Under the pieces are notes generated by a model. The model searched no databases, had not been told where the DNA came from, and saw only the letters and a list, made by a program, of their open reading frames with translations. 64,000 nucleotides of DNA, taken from the NCBI RefSeq assembly GCF_900120175.1, contig NZ_FQLF01000002.1, forward strand, positions 434,001 through 498,000. Direction: 5' to 3'. This document shows positions 30,616 to 40,432 of the stretch, in pieces (within the stretch, counting starts at the first letter, position 1; each line of letters begins with the position of its first letter). The translations under genes were made by a program, and so were the position numbers. The stretch comes from Oceanicoccus sp. KOV_DT_Chl. GTDB lineage: Bacteria; Pseudomonadota; Gammaproteobacteria; Pseudomonadales; Dasaniaceae.

Positions 30616-31451
30616 ATGCACACAACGGAAACACCCAAACAAAAACTATACCGCATTATTTTTGGCACAGACACCACCAGTGGTCGCAGTTTTGACATCA
30701 TGTTAATTGCTGCAATTTTGTTGAGTGTATTAGTAGTGACACTGGATTCGGTAGAAACTATCCATCAACATTACGGCATTTATCTGCTCGTCGCGGAATG
30801 GTTTTTTACCATTATTTTTACCTGTGAATATATTGCCAGACTATATTGTTCCCCAACCCCAAAGCCTACGCCACTAGCTTCTATGGTACCGTTGACCTGC
30901 TGGCGATTTTACCCAGCTATATCTCATTAATATTCCCAGCAGCCCAACTGTTGTTGATTGTCCGCCTGCTTAGGGTACTGCGAATATTCCGCGTACTGAA
31001 ATTATTTCAGTACAGCAGCGAAGCGAACATTTTACTGCGCTCGCTACTGATGGCGAGACGAAAAATATTTGTTTTTTTATTTTCAGTGCTGGTCGTGGTA
31101 ACCATCTTTGGCTCGCTGATGTATATCATCGAAGGGCCAAGGTATGGCTTTACTAGTATCCCACGCAGTATTTATTGGGCGATCGTCACTGTCACTACCG
31201 TAGGCTACGGCGACATCACCCCCAATACACCACTGGGTCAAGGGATTGCTGCACTCGCGATGTTAACAGGTTACGCAATTATCGCTGTGCCTACAGGAAT
31301 AATTAGCGCTGAACTGATATCAGAAATGCAACGTGAGCGCGGTATTAGCCGTTGCAGCAATTGTGAAAAAATCGGCCATGAGGCCGACGCCAATTTCTGT
31401 AAATTTTGCGGTGGAAAATTAACTTTCCCTGCCGAAAAAACCAACCTATAG
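30616..31451 (+). CDS. Voltage-gated potassium channel with C-terminal zinc ribbon (one frame break)
   Basis: A six-span Kv-type channel. The S1-S3 region is followed by an Arg-rich S4 voltage sensor (LLLIVRLLRVLRIFRVLKLF), then S5, a pore with the K+ selectivity filter VTTVGYGDIT, and S6 (ALAMLTGYAIIAVPTGII). The last 30 residues form CSNC...CKFCGG, a four-Cys zinc ribbon. The frame breaks at a C4 run (30851-30854); one more C gives YCSPNPKAYATSFYGTVDLL. Total length after repair is about 278 residues. It is solitary, 245 bp after the kinase. The zinc ribbon is an uncommon tail for bacterial Kv channels in this class and may bind a partner. Confidence 0.88.
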
Positions 31452-31547
31452 AGATCCTCAAGAAACAGGTGCTGCGGCGAATATTCAAGTAAGTAAAACT
31501 ATTCAAACTTACCGCTGCCTCACGGCTAAGGATAATTGGAACCGTTC

Positions 31548-31958
31548 ATGACTATTCGTACCTTAAACATTGCTGTCAACGGCCAGGGCCTTTCAGCGTT
31601 CACCACGCAAGTGCAACAAGTCGTACACGACAGCCAAATTCAGTCGGGGTTGTGCACGCTTTTTATCCAGCACACATCTGCGAGTTTATTAATTCAGGAA
31701 AACTACGACCCCTCTGCGCAACGGGATCTGGAAAGCTGGCTTAACCGATTAGTACCTGAAAACGATCCACTGTATACCCACACCCTTGAGGGACCGGATG
31801 ATATGCCTGCGCATATCAAATCAGCGTTAACGGCAACAAGCTTGTCTATTCCCGTCATTGCCGGACAACTAGCGCTAGGTACATGGCAGGGAATTTATTT
31901 ATGGGAGCATCGCCATTACAGCGGCGAAAGAAATGTGATTATCCATTTATCAATCTAA
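31548..31958 (+). CDS. YjbQ-family protein (secondary thiamine-phosphate synthase-like)
   Basis: A 136-residue YjbQ/UPF0047 protein. The family pattern is complete: LCTLFIQHTSASLLIQEN, DPSAQRDLE, the metal-binding cluster LEGPDDMPAHIKSAL and GTWQGIYLWEHRH. Members form trimers with metal sites and have a weak thiamine-phosphate synthase activity; their native role is unsettled. ATG 31548 is preferred over TTG 31536 since it gives the usual start and a GGAA purine run precedes it. It is solitary; no thiamine genes are nearby. Confidence 0.9.
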   Translation: MTIRTLNIAVNGQGLSAFTTQVQQVVHDSQIQSGLCTLFIQHTSASLLIQENYDPSAQRDLESWLNRLVPENDPLYTHTLEGPDDMPAHIKSALTATSLSIPVIAGQLALGTWQGIYLWEHRHYSGERNVIIHLSI

Positions 31959-31989
31959 GGGTATCGACCCGAATGGGGCTACCGGGCAA

Positions 31990-32895
31990 CTACAGTGAAA
32001 CACCCTGCGTTTGATTGCCTCCTTGTTGCTGGGCACTGTCCAGCATCTCATCAGCCTCGTCGAATAAGTCCTGGACTCGCTTATCTCTTGACGGCTCAAT
32101 CGTCGCCACACCAGCACTAATCGTTAATACGCCACTGTCCGAGTCTGGGTAATCAATGGCCAGATCAGCAACCGCTTGCACCATACGCTCAGCGACAGCC
32201 AAGGCATTTTCCAATTCTATTGCTGGCAGCAATACTACAAATTCATCATTTTCATAGCGAGATACCATATCGGCAGCCCGCTGGCAGTTGTTTTGTAATA
32301 CCTTGGCAATACGCTTTAGCGCAGCATCACCCAGACCAATACCCTGAACATCGTTGAAACCTGTAAATTGGTCGATATCAAACTTGATTAGCGAGAGCGG
32401 GTAGTATTCCCGCAAGCTACGACGCCACTCAATATCCAGGTACTCTGTTAACCGTTGCTTATCAGCCACCGAGGTTAATGCATCTAATGAGGCCACTTCC
32501 GCCAGCAATTCTGTTTTATAGCTCAACTCCAACAGGGTATTCACTTTGGCAGTCAATAGCTCCACTGGGAAACCCGTATCAAACACATCAGCAACACCAA
32601 TGTTCAACCAACGCCCAACCACCGCTGCTGTTAGCTCAGAACTTAATACAACAACGGGTAAACTACGAACCTCTGCATCACTCTTCAGCCACATACAGAT
32701 TTCAAAAGCAGCCTCCCCCATACTTTCACTATCAACGACCACTAGCTGCACCTGTTCATCAGTAGTGATATCGATAACCTGATCCGCATTCTGGGCGTGT
32801 AATACCGCCACTGCAGCCTGCAACTGCTGAAACAATGGCGCCTGAATAACGTCTGCAGAAGCAATTAGTAATACCTGGGGGCTAGTGGTAGACAT
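31990..32895 (-). CDS. GGDEF-domain protein with degenerate signature and pseudo-receiver
   Basis: A 301-residue protein. Residues 1-125 look like a receiver fold: the usual Asp is found at LVVVDSES, but the conserved Lys is replaced, giving TGFP where KP is expected. A GGDEF domain spans about 135-290. The active-site loop reads RYENDEFVVLL instead of GGDEF, and the I-site RxxD is not obvious. A diguanylate cyclase needs the GG, so catalysis is doubtful and a c-di-GMP or GTP binding role is as likely. It is solitary, between yjbQ and a TonB receptor, and convergent with yjbQ. Confidence 0.85.
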   Translation of the reverse strand: MSTTSPQVLLIASADVIQAPLFQQLQAAVAVLHAQNADQVIDITTDEQVQLVVVDSESMGEAAFEICMWLKSDAEVRSLPVVVLSSELTAAVVGRWLNIGVADVFDTGFPVELLTAKVNTLLELSYKTELLAEVASLDALTSVADKQRLTEYLDIEWRRSLREYYPLSLIKFDIDQFTGFNDVQGIGLGDAALKRIAKVLQNNCQRAADMVSRYENDEFVVLLPAIELENALAVAERMVQAVADLAIDYPDSDSGVLTISAGVATIEPSRDKRVQDLFDEADEMLDSAQQQGGNQTQGVSL

Positions 32896-33105
32896 ACCTC
32901 ATCCTTATTAAAATACGAACCCGAAAAAAACTTATCCTAATAAATTAGATGACATTGCCGGTAGATTCAAATTTTAAAGCCGAAAAACTAGCCATATACA
33001 AACAATGGATAAATAGTCACGGTTTTTTCGGGCAATAGCACAGCAGCGTACTGAGGTATTCGTTATACTCCTCAGCCAAAATATCACTGACCAACCACTG
33101 CTACC

Positions 33106-35202
33106 ATGCCAAAAATATCCAAAGCAAAACCAGCCAGTCCACACTCCAATCTATTACAGCCGCTGGCAGCACTGCTAATACTTTTAGCCAGTAGCTGCAT
33201 TCAGGCTGAAGCCATGGAGACTGTCGTGGTTATCGCCAGCCGAGTAGCACAGCCATTAGAACAAACCACTAGCAGTGTCTCGGTGATTGACCATGAGCAG
33301 TTATTGCAAATTAATGCTATCCACATTGCCGAAGCACTCGCCCGCGTCCCCGGTGTGTGGATCAGTCGAGGCAATGGCCAGGAACATCTTACCGCTATTC
33401 GCTCTCCGGTACTGACTGGCGCTGGTAGCTGTGGTGCTTTTACCATCGCGGAAGATGGTGTGCCTGTTCGCGCCACCGGCTTTTGTAATGTTAATCAGCT
33501 ATTTGATATCAATACCGAGCAAGCAGAGCGGATTGAGGTGCTAAGAGGACCTGGCACAGTACTACATGGCTCTGATGCCCTGCATGGCGTTATTAATGTA
33601 ATTAGTCGGGCTGCGCCCCCTGAACAGCAAACCACACTCTCTATGGAAGCAGGAGCTAATGACTACGGTCGGGTAAAACTAAGCCACGGCACTACTAACG
33701 AGCAACATGGCTATCGTCTCAGTTTTAACGGCGCAAGCGACGGCGGCTATAAAGACGACGCCGGTTTTGACCAACAAAAATTCAGTGCGCGACATGACTT
33801 TGCTGGCGATGACATCCAAGTGAACACACTGCTAAGCCTTAACAACCTGAATCAGGAAACCGCCGGCTATGTCAGCGGTAAAGATGCATACAAGGATGAT
33901 CAGCGCAAAAGAGAAAATGGTAATGCTGAAGCCTTTCGCGATAGCACTTCAGCACGTTTACAAACCCATATCGAAAAAGCCACCTCAGACCAAGGGGTAT
34001 TTATTGCCACACCTTATATCCGCATCAGTGACATGGAATTCTTGCTGCACTTTTTACCCGGCGACCCGCTGGAAAAAAATGGCCAACAAAGCATAGGCAT
34101 ACAAACCGCCTACTCACGCCCTATCAACAAACAAGTCACTCTCATCAATGGTTTTGACACTGAATTTACCGATGCTTACTTAGAGCAATCCCAAGTAGGC
34201 GGCTTTGCCAGTTTTCCAGCGGGCAAGCAATACGATTATGAGGTTGGAGCCCAACTCTACGCGGGCTTTGTCAGCGCAGATTATCAATGGCGCCCCAGCA
34301 CCACCCTCTCCGCCGGCACGCGCTATGAATACTTGCGGTATGACTACGACAATAAAATGCTAACTGGCAATACCGATGAAAACGGTAATAGCTGCACCCC
34401 TAACCCGTGTCGTTATAGCCGCCCGGCCGATAGCAAAGATGCATTTGATAACTGGTCCTTCAACGCCAGCCTTAATCAGGAATTTAGCAGCGAAAATACC
34501 GGAATCATTCGTTTAGCCCATAGTTTTCGGGCGCCGCAAGCCACTGAAATGTATCGGTTACAGCAAGGGCAGTTAACCGCGCAGCTGGATTCAGAAGAAC
34601 TACAATCGATAGAATTAGGTTTTCGCCACAGCGATGAAATGATTAGTTACCAGCTCACCACTTTCTATATGAATAAGTCCAATGTCATTTTCCAGTCCTC
34701 GGACCGACTGAACCTGGATAATGGTAAAACCCAGCACTATGGCATTGAATATAATGTGTTTTGGCAAATCAGCCCCCGCTGGGATATTAACCTGGCCGGT
34801 ACGTTTGCCCGCCACCTATACGACAGCAATGTCGCACTGTTTGGCGCAACCAGTGACCTTGCTATCGACGGCAATGATATTGATACCGCTCCACGTAGAA
34901 ACAGCGCAGTACAATTAGGTTGGACCGCCACCGAACACACCAGGGTTGAACTGGAATGGGTATCGATGGGTAAGTACTACACAGATATCGATAACCTGCA
35001 TAGCTATGAAGGCCATGACTTGCTCAACCTCAGAGTCCGTCAACAGCTTAATCAGGCGGTTAGTCTGGGTTTGCGGGTTACCAACCTTGCAGATGAAGAT
35101 TATGCAGAACGCGCTGATTACAACAGCTTGGCAGCTGAGGGCGACAGGTATTTTATCGGCGAGCCCCGCGCAGTATATGGCGATATAAGCCTGTCTTTTT
35201 AA
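33106..35202 (+). CDS. TonB-dependent outer-membrane receptor with a Cys-bearing plug
   Basis: A 698-residue receptor: signal peptide (about 1-36, ending CIQAEA), TonB box region (METVVVIASR), plug domain with IAEALARVPGVWISRGNGQEH and the family-specific GSCGAFTIAEDGVPVRATGFC, then the classic AERIEVLRGPGTVLHGSDALHG. The barrel ends in YGDISLSF. The two Cys of the plug segment, 19 residues apart, may form a disulfide that defines this receptor class. The substrate is unknown; lack of adjacent transporter genes gives no hint. It lies just downstream of a divergent GGDEF gene and is followed by a candidate small RNA. Confidence 0.9.
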   Translation: MPKISKAKPASPHSNLLQPLAALLILLASSCIQAEAMETVVVIASRVAQPLEQTTSSVSVIDHEQLLQINAIHIAEALARVPGVWISRGNGQEHLTAIRSPVLTGAGSCGAFTIAEDGVPVRATGFCNVNQLFDINTEQAERIEVLRGPGTVLHGSDALHGVINVISRAAPPEQQTTLSMEAGANDYGRVKLSHGTTNEQHGYRLSFNGASDGGYKDDAGFDQQKFSARHDFAGDDIQVNTLLSLNNLNQETAGYVSGKDAYKDDQRKRENGNAEAFRDSTSARLQTHIEKATSDQGVFIATPYIRISDMEFLLHFLPGDPLEKNGQQSIGIQTAYSRPINKQVTLINGFDTEFTDAYLEQSQVGGFASFPAGKQYDYEVGAQLYAGFVSADYQWRPSTTLSAGTRYEYLRYDYDNKMLTGNTDENGNSCTPNPCRYSRPADSKDAFDNWSFNASLNQEFSSENTGIIRLAHSFRAPQATEMYRLQQGQLTAQLDSEELQSIELGFRHSDEMISYQLTTFYMNKSNVIFQSSDRLNLDNGKTQHYGIEYNVFWQISPRWDINLAGTFARHLYDSNVALFGATSDLAIDGNDIDTAPRRNSAVQLGWTATEHTRVELEWVSMGKYYTDIDNLHSYEGHDLLNLRVRQQLNQAVSLGLRVTNLADEDYAERADYNSLAAEGDRYFIGEPRAVYGDISLSF

Positions 35203-35408
35203 GCCTCATTGCCTGGACAAAACCACCCGACATTTAATTTACGCGCTTATGAGTAAACACCACCAATTGCCCGTATTGCTTACTATTTATGTCGACCTCA
35301 TCACATCTACCCCAGCAACCAGGGTTAAATCGGATTATTACTGTGAAGGAATACACAAAAACCGCCCCCCCATCTGGCAGATAATAATCAGCACACTATA
35401 TTGCTTAT
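35203..35408. other. Intergenic region after the TonB receptor
   Basis: No gene is seen in these 206 bp. It holds a C7-rich stretch (near 35364-35372) and, at the end, the -35/-10 elements suggested for the small RNA that follows. The 35507-35670 stretch after the small RNA terminator is also without a recognisable feature before the HAD gene. Confidence 0.5.
35374..35402 (+). promoter_or_regulatory. Candidate sigma70 promoter of the small RNA
   Basis: CTGGCA (35374-35379; 4 of 6 matches to the -35 consensus), a 17-bp spacer and TATATT (35397-35402). The predicted start near 35409 falls right at the first hairpin. Confidence 0.4.
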
Positions 35409-35506
35409 AACAGCGTTGCACATACTCCCCCTCAACCTGCAACGTTGCTGTTCTACTTTTGCTCCCCCTCGAGTAAAAGTCAGCCGCCCTCCGGGGCGGC
35501 TTTTTT
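35409..35506 (+). ncRNA. Candidate small RNA with two identical C-rich loop motifs
   Basis: About 98 nt with three consecutive stem-loops and no open reading frame. Hairpin 1: 10-bp stem 35411-35420 with 35438-35447, a 17-nt loop. Hairpin 2: 10-bp stem 35455-35464 with 35471-35480, a 6-nt loop. Hairpin 3 is a rho-independent terminator. The 9-nt motif CUCCCCCUC occurs in both hairpins 1 and 2, at the loop or its closing pairs. Such C-rich loops pair with Shine-Dalgarno sequences in several families of anti-SD regulatory RNAs. A promoter-like element lies just upstream. It could also be a structured 3' UTR of the receptor gene; the promoter and compact shape favour an independent RNA. Confidence 0.5.
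35482..35506 (+). terminator. Rho-independent terminator of the candidate small RNA
   Basis: An 8-bp GC-rich stem, AGCCGCCC with GGGCGGCT, closes a TCCG tetraloop and is followed by a T6 run. The T run exists only on the plus strand, which fixes the direction. Confidence 0.88.
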
Positions 35507-35670
35507 ATAAACCGTATTTCGCCAACACATGGCCATCCACATAGGTGAGCCACACTCAAGATCACTGCCCGCAATCGACTAAATGCAATTTGCATTAGTA
35601 ATGTTAACCGGTATAGTTTTTAGCAATCGCAGTTTAACTACTCCAGCCACTTACACGCAGCCTATAGATC

Positions 35671-36413
35671 ATGATCAAAGCACTGTTCCTCGATATGGAC
35701 GAAACCCTCTGTGACACGCTAGGGGCAAATGAACAAGCCAAACAGCGCTTAGCCAGCAACCTACAACAAACACTAGGCGAACACTTTGACGGCCCCTTAT
35801 TCGCTGAGCAATATGTTAAAGGCATGTACCGGGAATGGACCGATGAGCAACGCCAGCGTTATACGCCTATTATTGAGCAACAAAGTGAAGGGGCTTTTCG
35901 TCGGCAACTCATCCATGATCTGCTTGCTAAACACGGTAGCAACAATAGCGACGACCATTTTGCGCAAAACATTCTTGACCAATTTGACCAACACCGCATA
36001 GAGGCCTTTGATTTTTACCCAGGCATCACTGATTTTTTACTCAGTGCCAGAAAATTATTTAAACTGGTGGTGATAACCAACGGTCCCGAGTATTCCCAAA
36101 TACCCAAAATCAAAAAACTCAATTTAAGCGACTATGTCGATCACATCCTTATTGGCGGCCAGCAACCGGAACAAAAACCAGCCCCTCTATTTTTCTAAAA
36201 GCACTGCAACTGGTTAACTGTGAAGCCCATGAAGCTATTCATGTTGGTGATAGTTTAGCGGCCGACATTGCCGGAGCAAATAACAGTGGTATTACTTCAG
36301 TCTGGATTCAACACCAACAACCACTGGATGCCGAACTGGGAATTAACCCCGACCATACGCTGTTGCATCCCGATGAGATTCCAGCCTTGATTCAGCAGTT
36401 ACACGCTCAATAA
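35671..36413 (+). CDS. HAD-superfamily phosphatase, subfamily IA (one frame break)
   Basis: A phosphatase of about 248 residues after repair. HAD motif I is LFLDMDETLCDT with the nucleophile Asp and the acid Asp two residues on. Motif II is VITNG, motif III Lys is in QKPAPSIF and motif IV is HVGDSLAADIAGAN. The cap lies between motifs I and II, as in subfamily IA enzymes such as YjjG nucleotidase or N-acylneuraminate-9-phosphatase; which substrate applies cannot be told. The frame breaks in the C4 run at 36182-36185, and one base restores motif III to motif IV. It is solitary, after the candidate small RNA. Confidence 0.88.
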
Positions 36414-36421
36414 AACCACCG

Positions 36422-36969
36422 CTAATGAAAAAAACCATCCTCACTATAAGTATAACTGCGCAACGCCTGCGCTAGTTGCTCGCGAATCTCGGGTTGCTAA
36501 TTTCACCGTTGTCACTATCAAAGTGCTGGTAAAAACTAGCGACAGATAAAGTCGCTTTTACCTCGCCACCAAAATGCGGAGCCGAAGTTTGTGCCGCATT
36601 CAACACATTCCGTGCCCCTCCAGGGCCTGGCGACGTTGCCAGCAATACCATCGGCTTAGCTTGATACACTTTAGGATTAATACGCGAAGTCCAATCAAAT
36701 AGATTTTTGTACGCCGCAGTATATGAACCATTATGCTCGGCGAAGGCAATAATCAAGGCATCCGCCCAGTCAATTTTTTCCCTGAACTGATGGGCTAATG
36801 CTGGAATTCCACCCTGTTCCTCACGGTCGCTGCTGTACAGTGGCATTTCATAGTCATTGATATCAAGCAACTCCGCATCACCCTGCTCTATCAATGTCAG
36901 CGCGTATTGCAGCAACTGTTTATTGATAGACTGACTACTATTACTGGCGGCAAAGGCAAGAATTTTCAT
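36422..36969 (-). CDS. NADPH-dependent FMN reductase (flavodoxin-like quinone/azo reductase; one frame break)
   Basis: A flavodoxin-fold reductase of about 182 residues. FMN binding: AFAASNSSQSINKQL phosphate loop, MPLYSSDREEQGG, and the AEHNGSYTAAYKNLFDW loop that binds the isoalloxazine ring. These define the NADPH-dependent FMN reductase/azoreductase family. The frame breaks near 36490; restoring it adds the C-terminal helix EIREQLAQALRSYT and moves the true stop to 36422. It is 22 bp downstream of the YceI gene and probably co-transcribed with yceI and the cytochrome b561 gene, suggesting a shared redox role. Confidence 0.88.
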
Positions 36970-36991
36970 TATTCAATTTCCTCAACAATAA

Positions 36992-37572
36992 TTATTGGCG
37001 AATACCTTCGACACTTAAACGCAAATCTACATGCGTAGACGCCGGCCCCAAATCGGTAGTGATACCAAAATCCTTAAGCGCTATGGTGGTCGTCCCTTCA
37101 AAACCACGACGATAGCCACCCCAGGGATCGTTACCGTGACCAACCGGCAGCACATCAATAGCAATCGTTTTGGTCACGCCATGCAATGTCAATTGACCCG
37201 TCAGCACCGCACTGCCATCGGCAGCTTCAGCGTAACTCTGGCTGACAAAACTCGCCTGAGGAAATTTATCTACTGCTAAAAAATCCTTACTGCGTAAATG
37301 TTTGTCACGCTCAGCATGATTGGAATCAATACTCGCGGTATCAATAACCACACTGACCTTTGAGGCCGCCGGATTTTTTTGATCATAGCTGAACTCACCA
37401 TCAAATGTATTAAAGCGGCACTTAACCAGCTATAGCCTAAATGCTTAATTCTAAACTCAATAAAAGCATGAGCTCCCGCCACATCAATTTTGTAATTTTC
37501 TGCGGCAGTTAACGCTGACACCAACAACAGTAGCGAACCTACCAAGACTTTTTTCATTGATACATGTTTCAT
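36992..37572 (-). CDS. YceI-family periplasmic lipid-binding protein (one frame break)
   Basis: A 193-residue YceI protein after repair: signal peptide (about 1-24, ending LTAA), then a lipocalin-like barrel. Motifs: [60 protein letters not shown] and [15 protein letters not shown]. Family members bind long polyprenoids such as ubiquinone precursors. The break is at an A3 run (37412-37414, T run on the coding strand); one base restores it. The order cytochrome b561-YceI-FMN reductase on one strand, with a divergent LysR gene, is a typical YceI redox locus. ATG 37572 has GGAG just upstream. Confidence 0.9.
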
Positions 37573-37631
37573 TTTTTACTCCGTTAAACGTATTAAACGT
37601 TATTGTTGCGAACCGTTACGACCTAACATTC

Positions 37632-38157
37632 TTAAAAGAGGCCATCTTTATCTAGCAACTGATGTTTCAAGGCACCCGCACTATGTAAAACCACCAAACT
37701 GATTAAGGTACAAGCTGCCCACCAGTGAAACTGTCCAGCAACATCTTCCTGCTCCTCAATACTGTGCAACGTGGCCGGTATTTCAAACAAATTAAACACA
37801 CTAATCCCGCGACCATCGGCAGTCGAAATCAAATACCCACTGATAAATATTAATAACAGTAGAAAATACAGCAGCGCATGCACCCACTTTGCCAGTCTCT
37901 TTCCCAAGGTGTATGGCTGGCAACAGGGTCAGGTATGCGATCCATTTTCCGCCAGGCCAATCGAACCAGGACCACCATCGCTAATAACAAACCCATACTT
38001 TTGTGGATAAAAGGTGCCTGCTTATACCAAGGGTCATAATACCCAAGCTCGGTCATCCACCAGCCTAGAGCAAACAACCCGACTACTGTAACCGCCACCA
38101 GCCAGTGTAATAGCACCGCTGTCAGCCCCAGCACTGTGCCTGATTACGCCACTGCAT
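37632..38157 (-). CDS. Cytochrome b561 (two frame breaks)
   Basis: A four-span di-heme cytochrome b561 of the YodB/CybB family: ALLHWLVAVTVVGLFALGWWM, IHKSMGLLLAMVVLVRLAW, WVHALLYFLLLLIFISGYL and FHWWAACTLISLVVLHSAGALKHQ. The heme His residues lie in LLHW, IHKS, VHAL and VLHS, one per span end. The frame changes near 37918 and again near 38135; with both repaired the ATG is at 38157 (MQWRNQAQ). It probably passes electrons between quinone and a periplasmic partner. It is the first gene of a b561-YceI-FMN reductase unit, divergent from a LysR gene. Confidence 0.85.
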
Positions 38158-38260
38158 ACTGAATCCTCTTTCTTAATTAACTGGCTTACTTATTAGCTGA
38201 TGGCGCTATTATCCATAGGCACAATTGAACATAAACAGGATTTATGCAAAACTCCTGTGC

Positions 38261-39145
38261 ATGAGCGCACAGATAAATGATTGGAGTGATATTCACTTTG
38301 CCTATCAGGTCGCCCGTCACGGGACACTTTCGGCTGCAGCCAATGCACTCAATGTGCATCACTCTACCGTTCTGCGGCGTATCGATGCACTGGAAAAACG
38401 GCTGAATACCCGTCTATTTCATCGCCATGCACGTGGCTACACCACGACAGATGCCGGCCAATTATTACTAAAAACGGCCAGCCAAACGCAAGAGGATTTT
38501 GACCGACTACTCGGTCAGCTAGAAGGCGCCGATGAGCAACTCAGCGGTACTCTGGTTATCACTACCGTGTCAGCATTAATGCCACTGGTTAGCCCTTTAA
38601 TTGCCGAATTCCAACAGCACAATCCTGAAATCCGAATCGACCTGATCGTCGACTCGCGAATTTTTAAACTGGAACACGGTGAAGCGCATATCAGCCTGCG
38701 GCCGGGCGCTCAACCTAAAGACCCGGACTATTGTTCAGCACCTACAAACCATAGCCGCAGATCTCTACGCCTCCCCCGTTTATATCAAGCGCTTTGGCCG
38801 CATGAAAAATCTGCAGGATTATCACGATCACCGTTTTTTGGTAGCAGCCGCAGCATGCCAATATCGCTTCATTAAGCTGGCTGGAGCACACCATTCCACC
38901 ACAGCAAATTTATTTTCGCTCCTCCGATATGCTGGCGTTGCAGTATGCCGCCGAACAGGGGATTGGCATTGCCCCCCATCACTGATTGGAGTGCGGCAAC
39001 AATCCAAAAACTGCAATGTGTACTTCAAGGACCAAAAGAATGGGAAACAAATTTATGGCTGGTAACCCACCGGGATATGCACCGCACAGCAAAAGTGCAG
39101 GCTTTTAACCAATTTATAAAAAGTAAACTTAGCGTTGTTCGGTAG
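38261..39145 (+). CDS. LysR-family transcriptional regulator (three frame breaks)
   Basis: About 295 residues after repair. The N-terminal winged helix includes ARHGTLSAAANALNVHHSTVLRRIDALEKRLNTRLFHR and TDAGQLLL. The co-inducer domain begins at GTLVITTVSALMPLVSPLIAEF. The frame changes near 38730, 38855 and 38972-38977 (C6). In order, the pieces read IVQHLQTIAADLYASP, then IYFRSSDMLALQYAAEQGIGIAP, then ITDWSAATIQKLQCVL through the usual LWLVTHRDMHRTAKVQAF. A gene with this many breaks could be a real pseudogene, but the same error type runs through the window. It is divergent from the cytochrome b561 unit, its likely target. ATG 38261 is the chosen start. Confidence 0.75.
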
Positions 39146-40377
39146 GTGTATGGTCATGCCAGGGTGCGACTTTAAATAACAACAGCATGCCGGGCACCGC
39201 CAGTGCCGCACAAAAAAAGTAAAACTGAGTCCAGCCCATATTTTCCACTAATACCCCGGATAAGGCGCTGGAAAACGTCCGTGGCACTGTCGCCAACGCT
39301 GATAGCAACGCAAATTGCGTCGCTGCAAACACCGGATTGGTCGCCCGCGCCATAAACGCAGTAATCGCCGCCGTCCCCAAACCAACCCCTAAGTATTCCA
39401 GTGAAATAACCAGCGCCAGCACCCACGGGTTGTCACCCATTTCTGCTAATAACGCAAAACCAAAAATAGTAATAATTTGTACTCCGCCAAACCACCATAA
39501 TGCGCGATTAATACCAATTTTTATCATCAGCACCCCGCCCAATAAACCACCCACAATAGACGGCCACAGCGCGGCGTTTTTAGCGATCACACCTATTTCA
39601 GTCAAACTAAAGCCCAGGTCGATATAAAACGGTGTCGCCAACGCCACCGCCATGTTATCGCCTAGCTTATAAAAAAAAAAATGCTAACACCAACAAGCCA
39701 CCCTGCCAGCTATTACGCTGAAAAAAATCTTTAAACGGCGTAATGATAGCCTCGCGCAAACCTTTGGGTACTAATGGTTTAACCATGGCCTCCTTGATAA
39801 CCAGGGTCATTGCCACCCCCACCAACATAAATCCTGCGGTGATAATAAATACCGACTGCCAGGGTAGATAATCCGCCAATATCAAAGACAGCGCGCCAGG
39901 AATTAAGCCGGAGATACGATACGCTTGCACATGAATAGAATTACCCAAACCCAACTCAACATCGGGTAATAATTCACGCCGATAAGCATCCAGCGTCACA
40001 TCCTGGGTAGCACTAAAAAACGCCACCGCAACACTGAGCATAGCTATAGTGCTCAATTGGCTTAATGGTGAGAAAAAACCAAGGCAAGCAACCAGCACCA
40101 ACAACGCCAACTGTGTGATTAACATCCAACTGCGCCGACGACCAATTGATAACGGGGTATAACGATCCAATAAAGGCGCCCAGACAAACTTCCAGGCATA
40201 GGGCAGTTGAATTAACGAGAAAAAACCAATTTCTTTAAGGCCAACACCTTCCGTACGCAACCAGGCCGGTACTAACTGAAACAAAATATACAACGGTAAA
40301 CCTGAAGCAAAACCGGTAAAGACACAAATCAACATTCGTCGGTTAAAAATGGTTTGCTTTAACTCTTGGCTAATCAA
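39129..40377 (-). CDS. AmpG-like major facilitator permease (one frame break)
   Basis: About 415 residues with 12 membrane spans after repair. The first half has FTGFASGLPLYILFQLVPAWL and FVWAPLLDRY; the second half begins KLGDNMAVALATPFYIDLGF, both family markers of AmpG, which brings GlcNAc-anhydroMurNAc-peptides into the cytoplasm for wall recycling. The frame breaks in an 11-base A run (39673-39683), the most error-prone site in the window. It overlaps the 3' end of the LysR gene by 17 bp, convergently. E. coli AmpG is longer (14 spans); this shorter type resembles pseudomonad AmpP/AmpG variants. Confidence 0.88.
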
Positions 40378-40432
40378 TGCATATTCCGTTTATTGTTTTG
40401 AGTGGGGTTTAAACTGATCAACAGCCTAAAAC

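Noticed and set aside
35411-35480. CsrB/RsmZ-like CsrA sponge on the minus strand (GAGGGGGAG in loops)
   Set aside because: The minus-strand motif has GGA-like content, but the terminator T run exists only on the plus strand, so the transcript would carry the C-rich complement.
38261-39145. LysR gene as a true pseudogene
   Set aside because: Three breaks are many for one gene, but each piece is well conserved and the same error type is seen in essential-looking genes around it; sequencing error is more likely.
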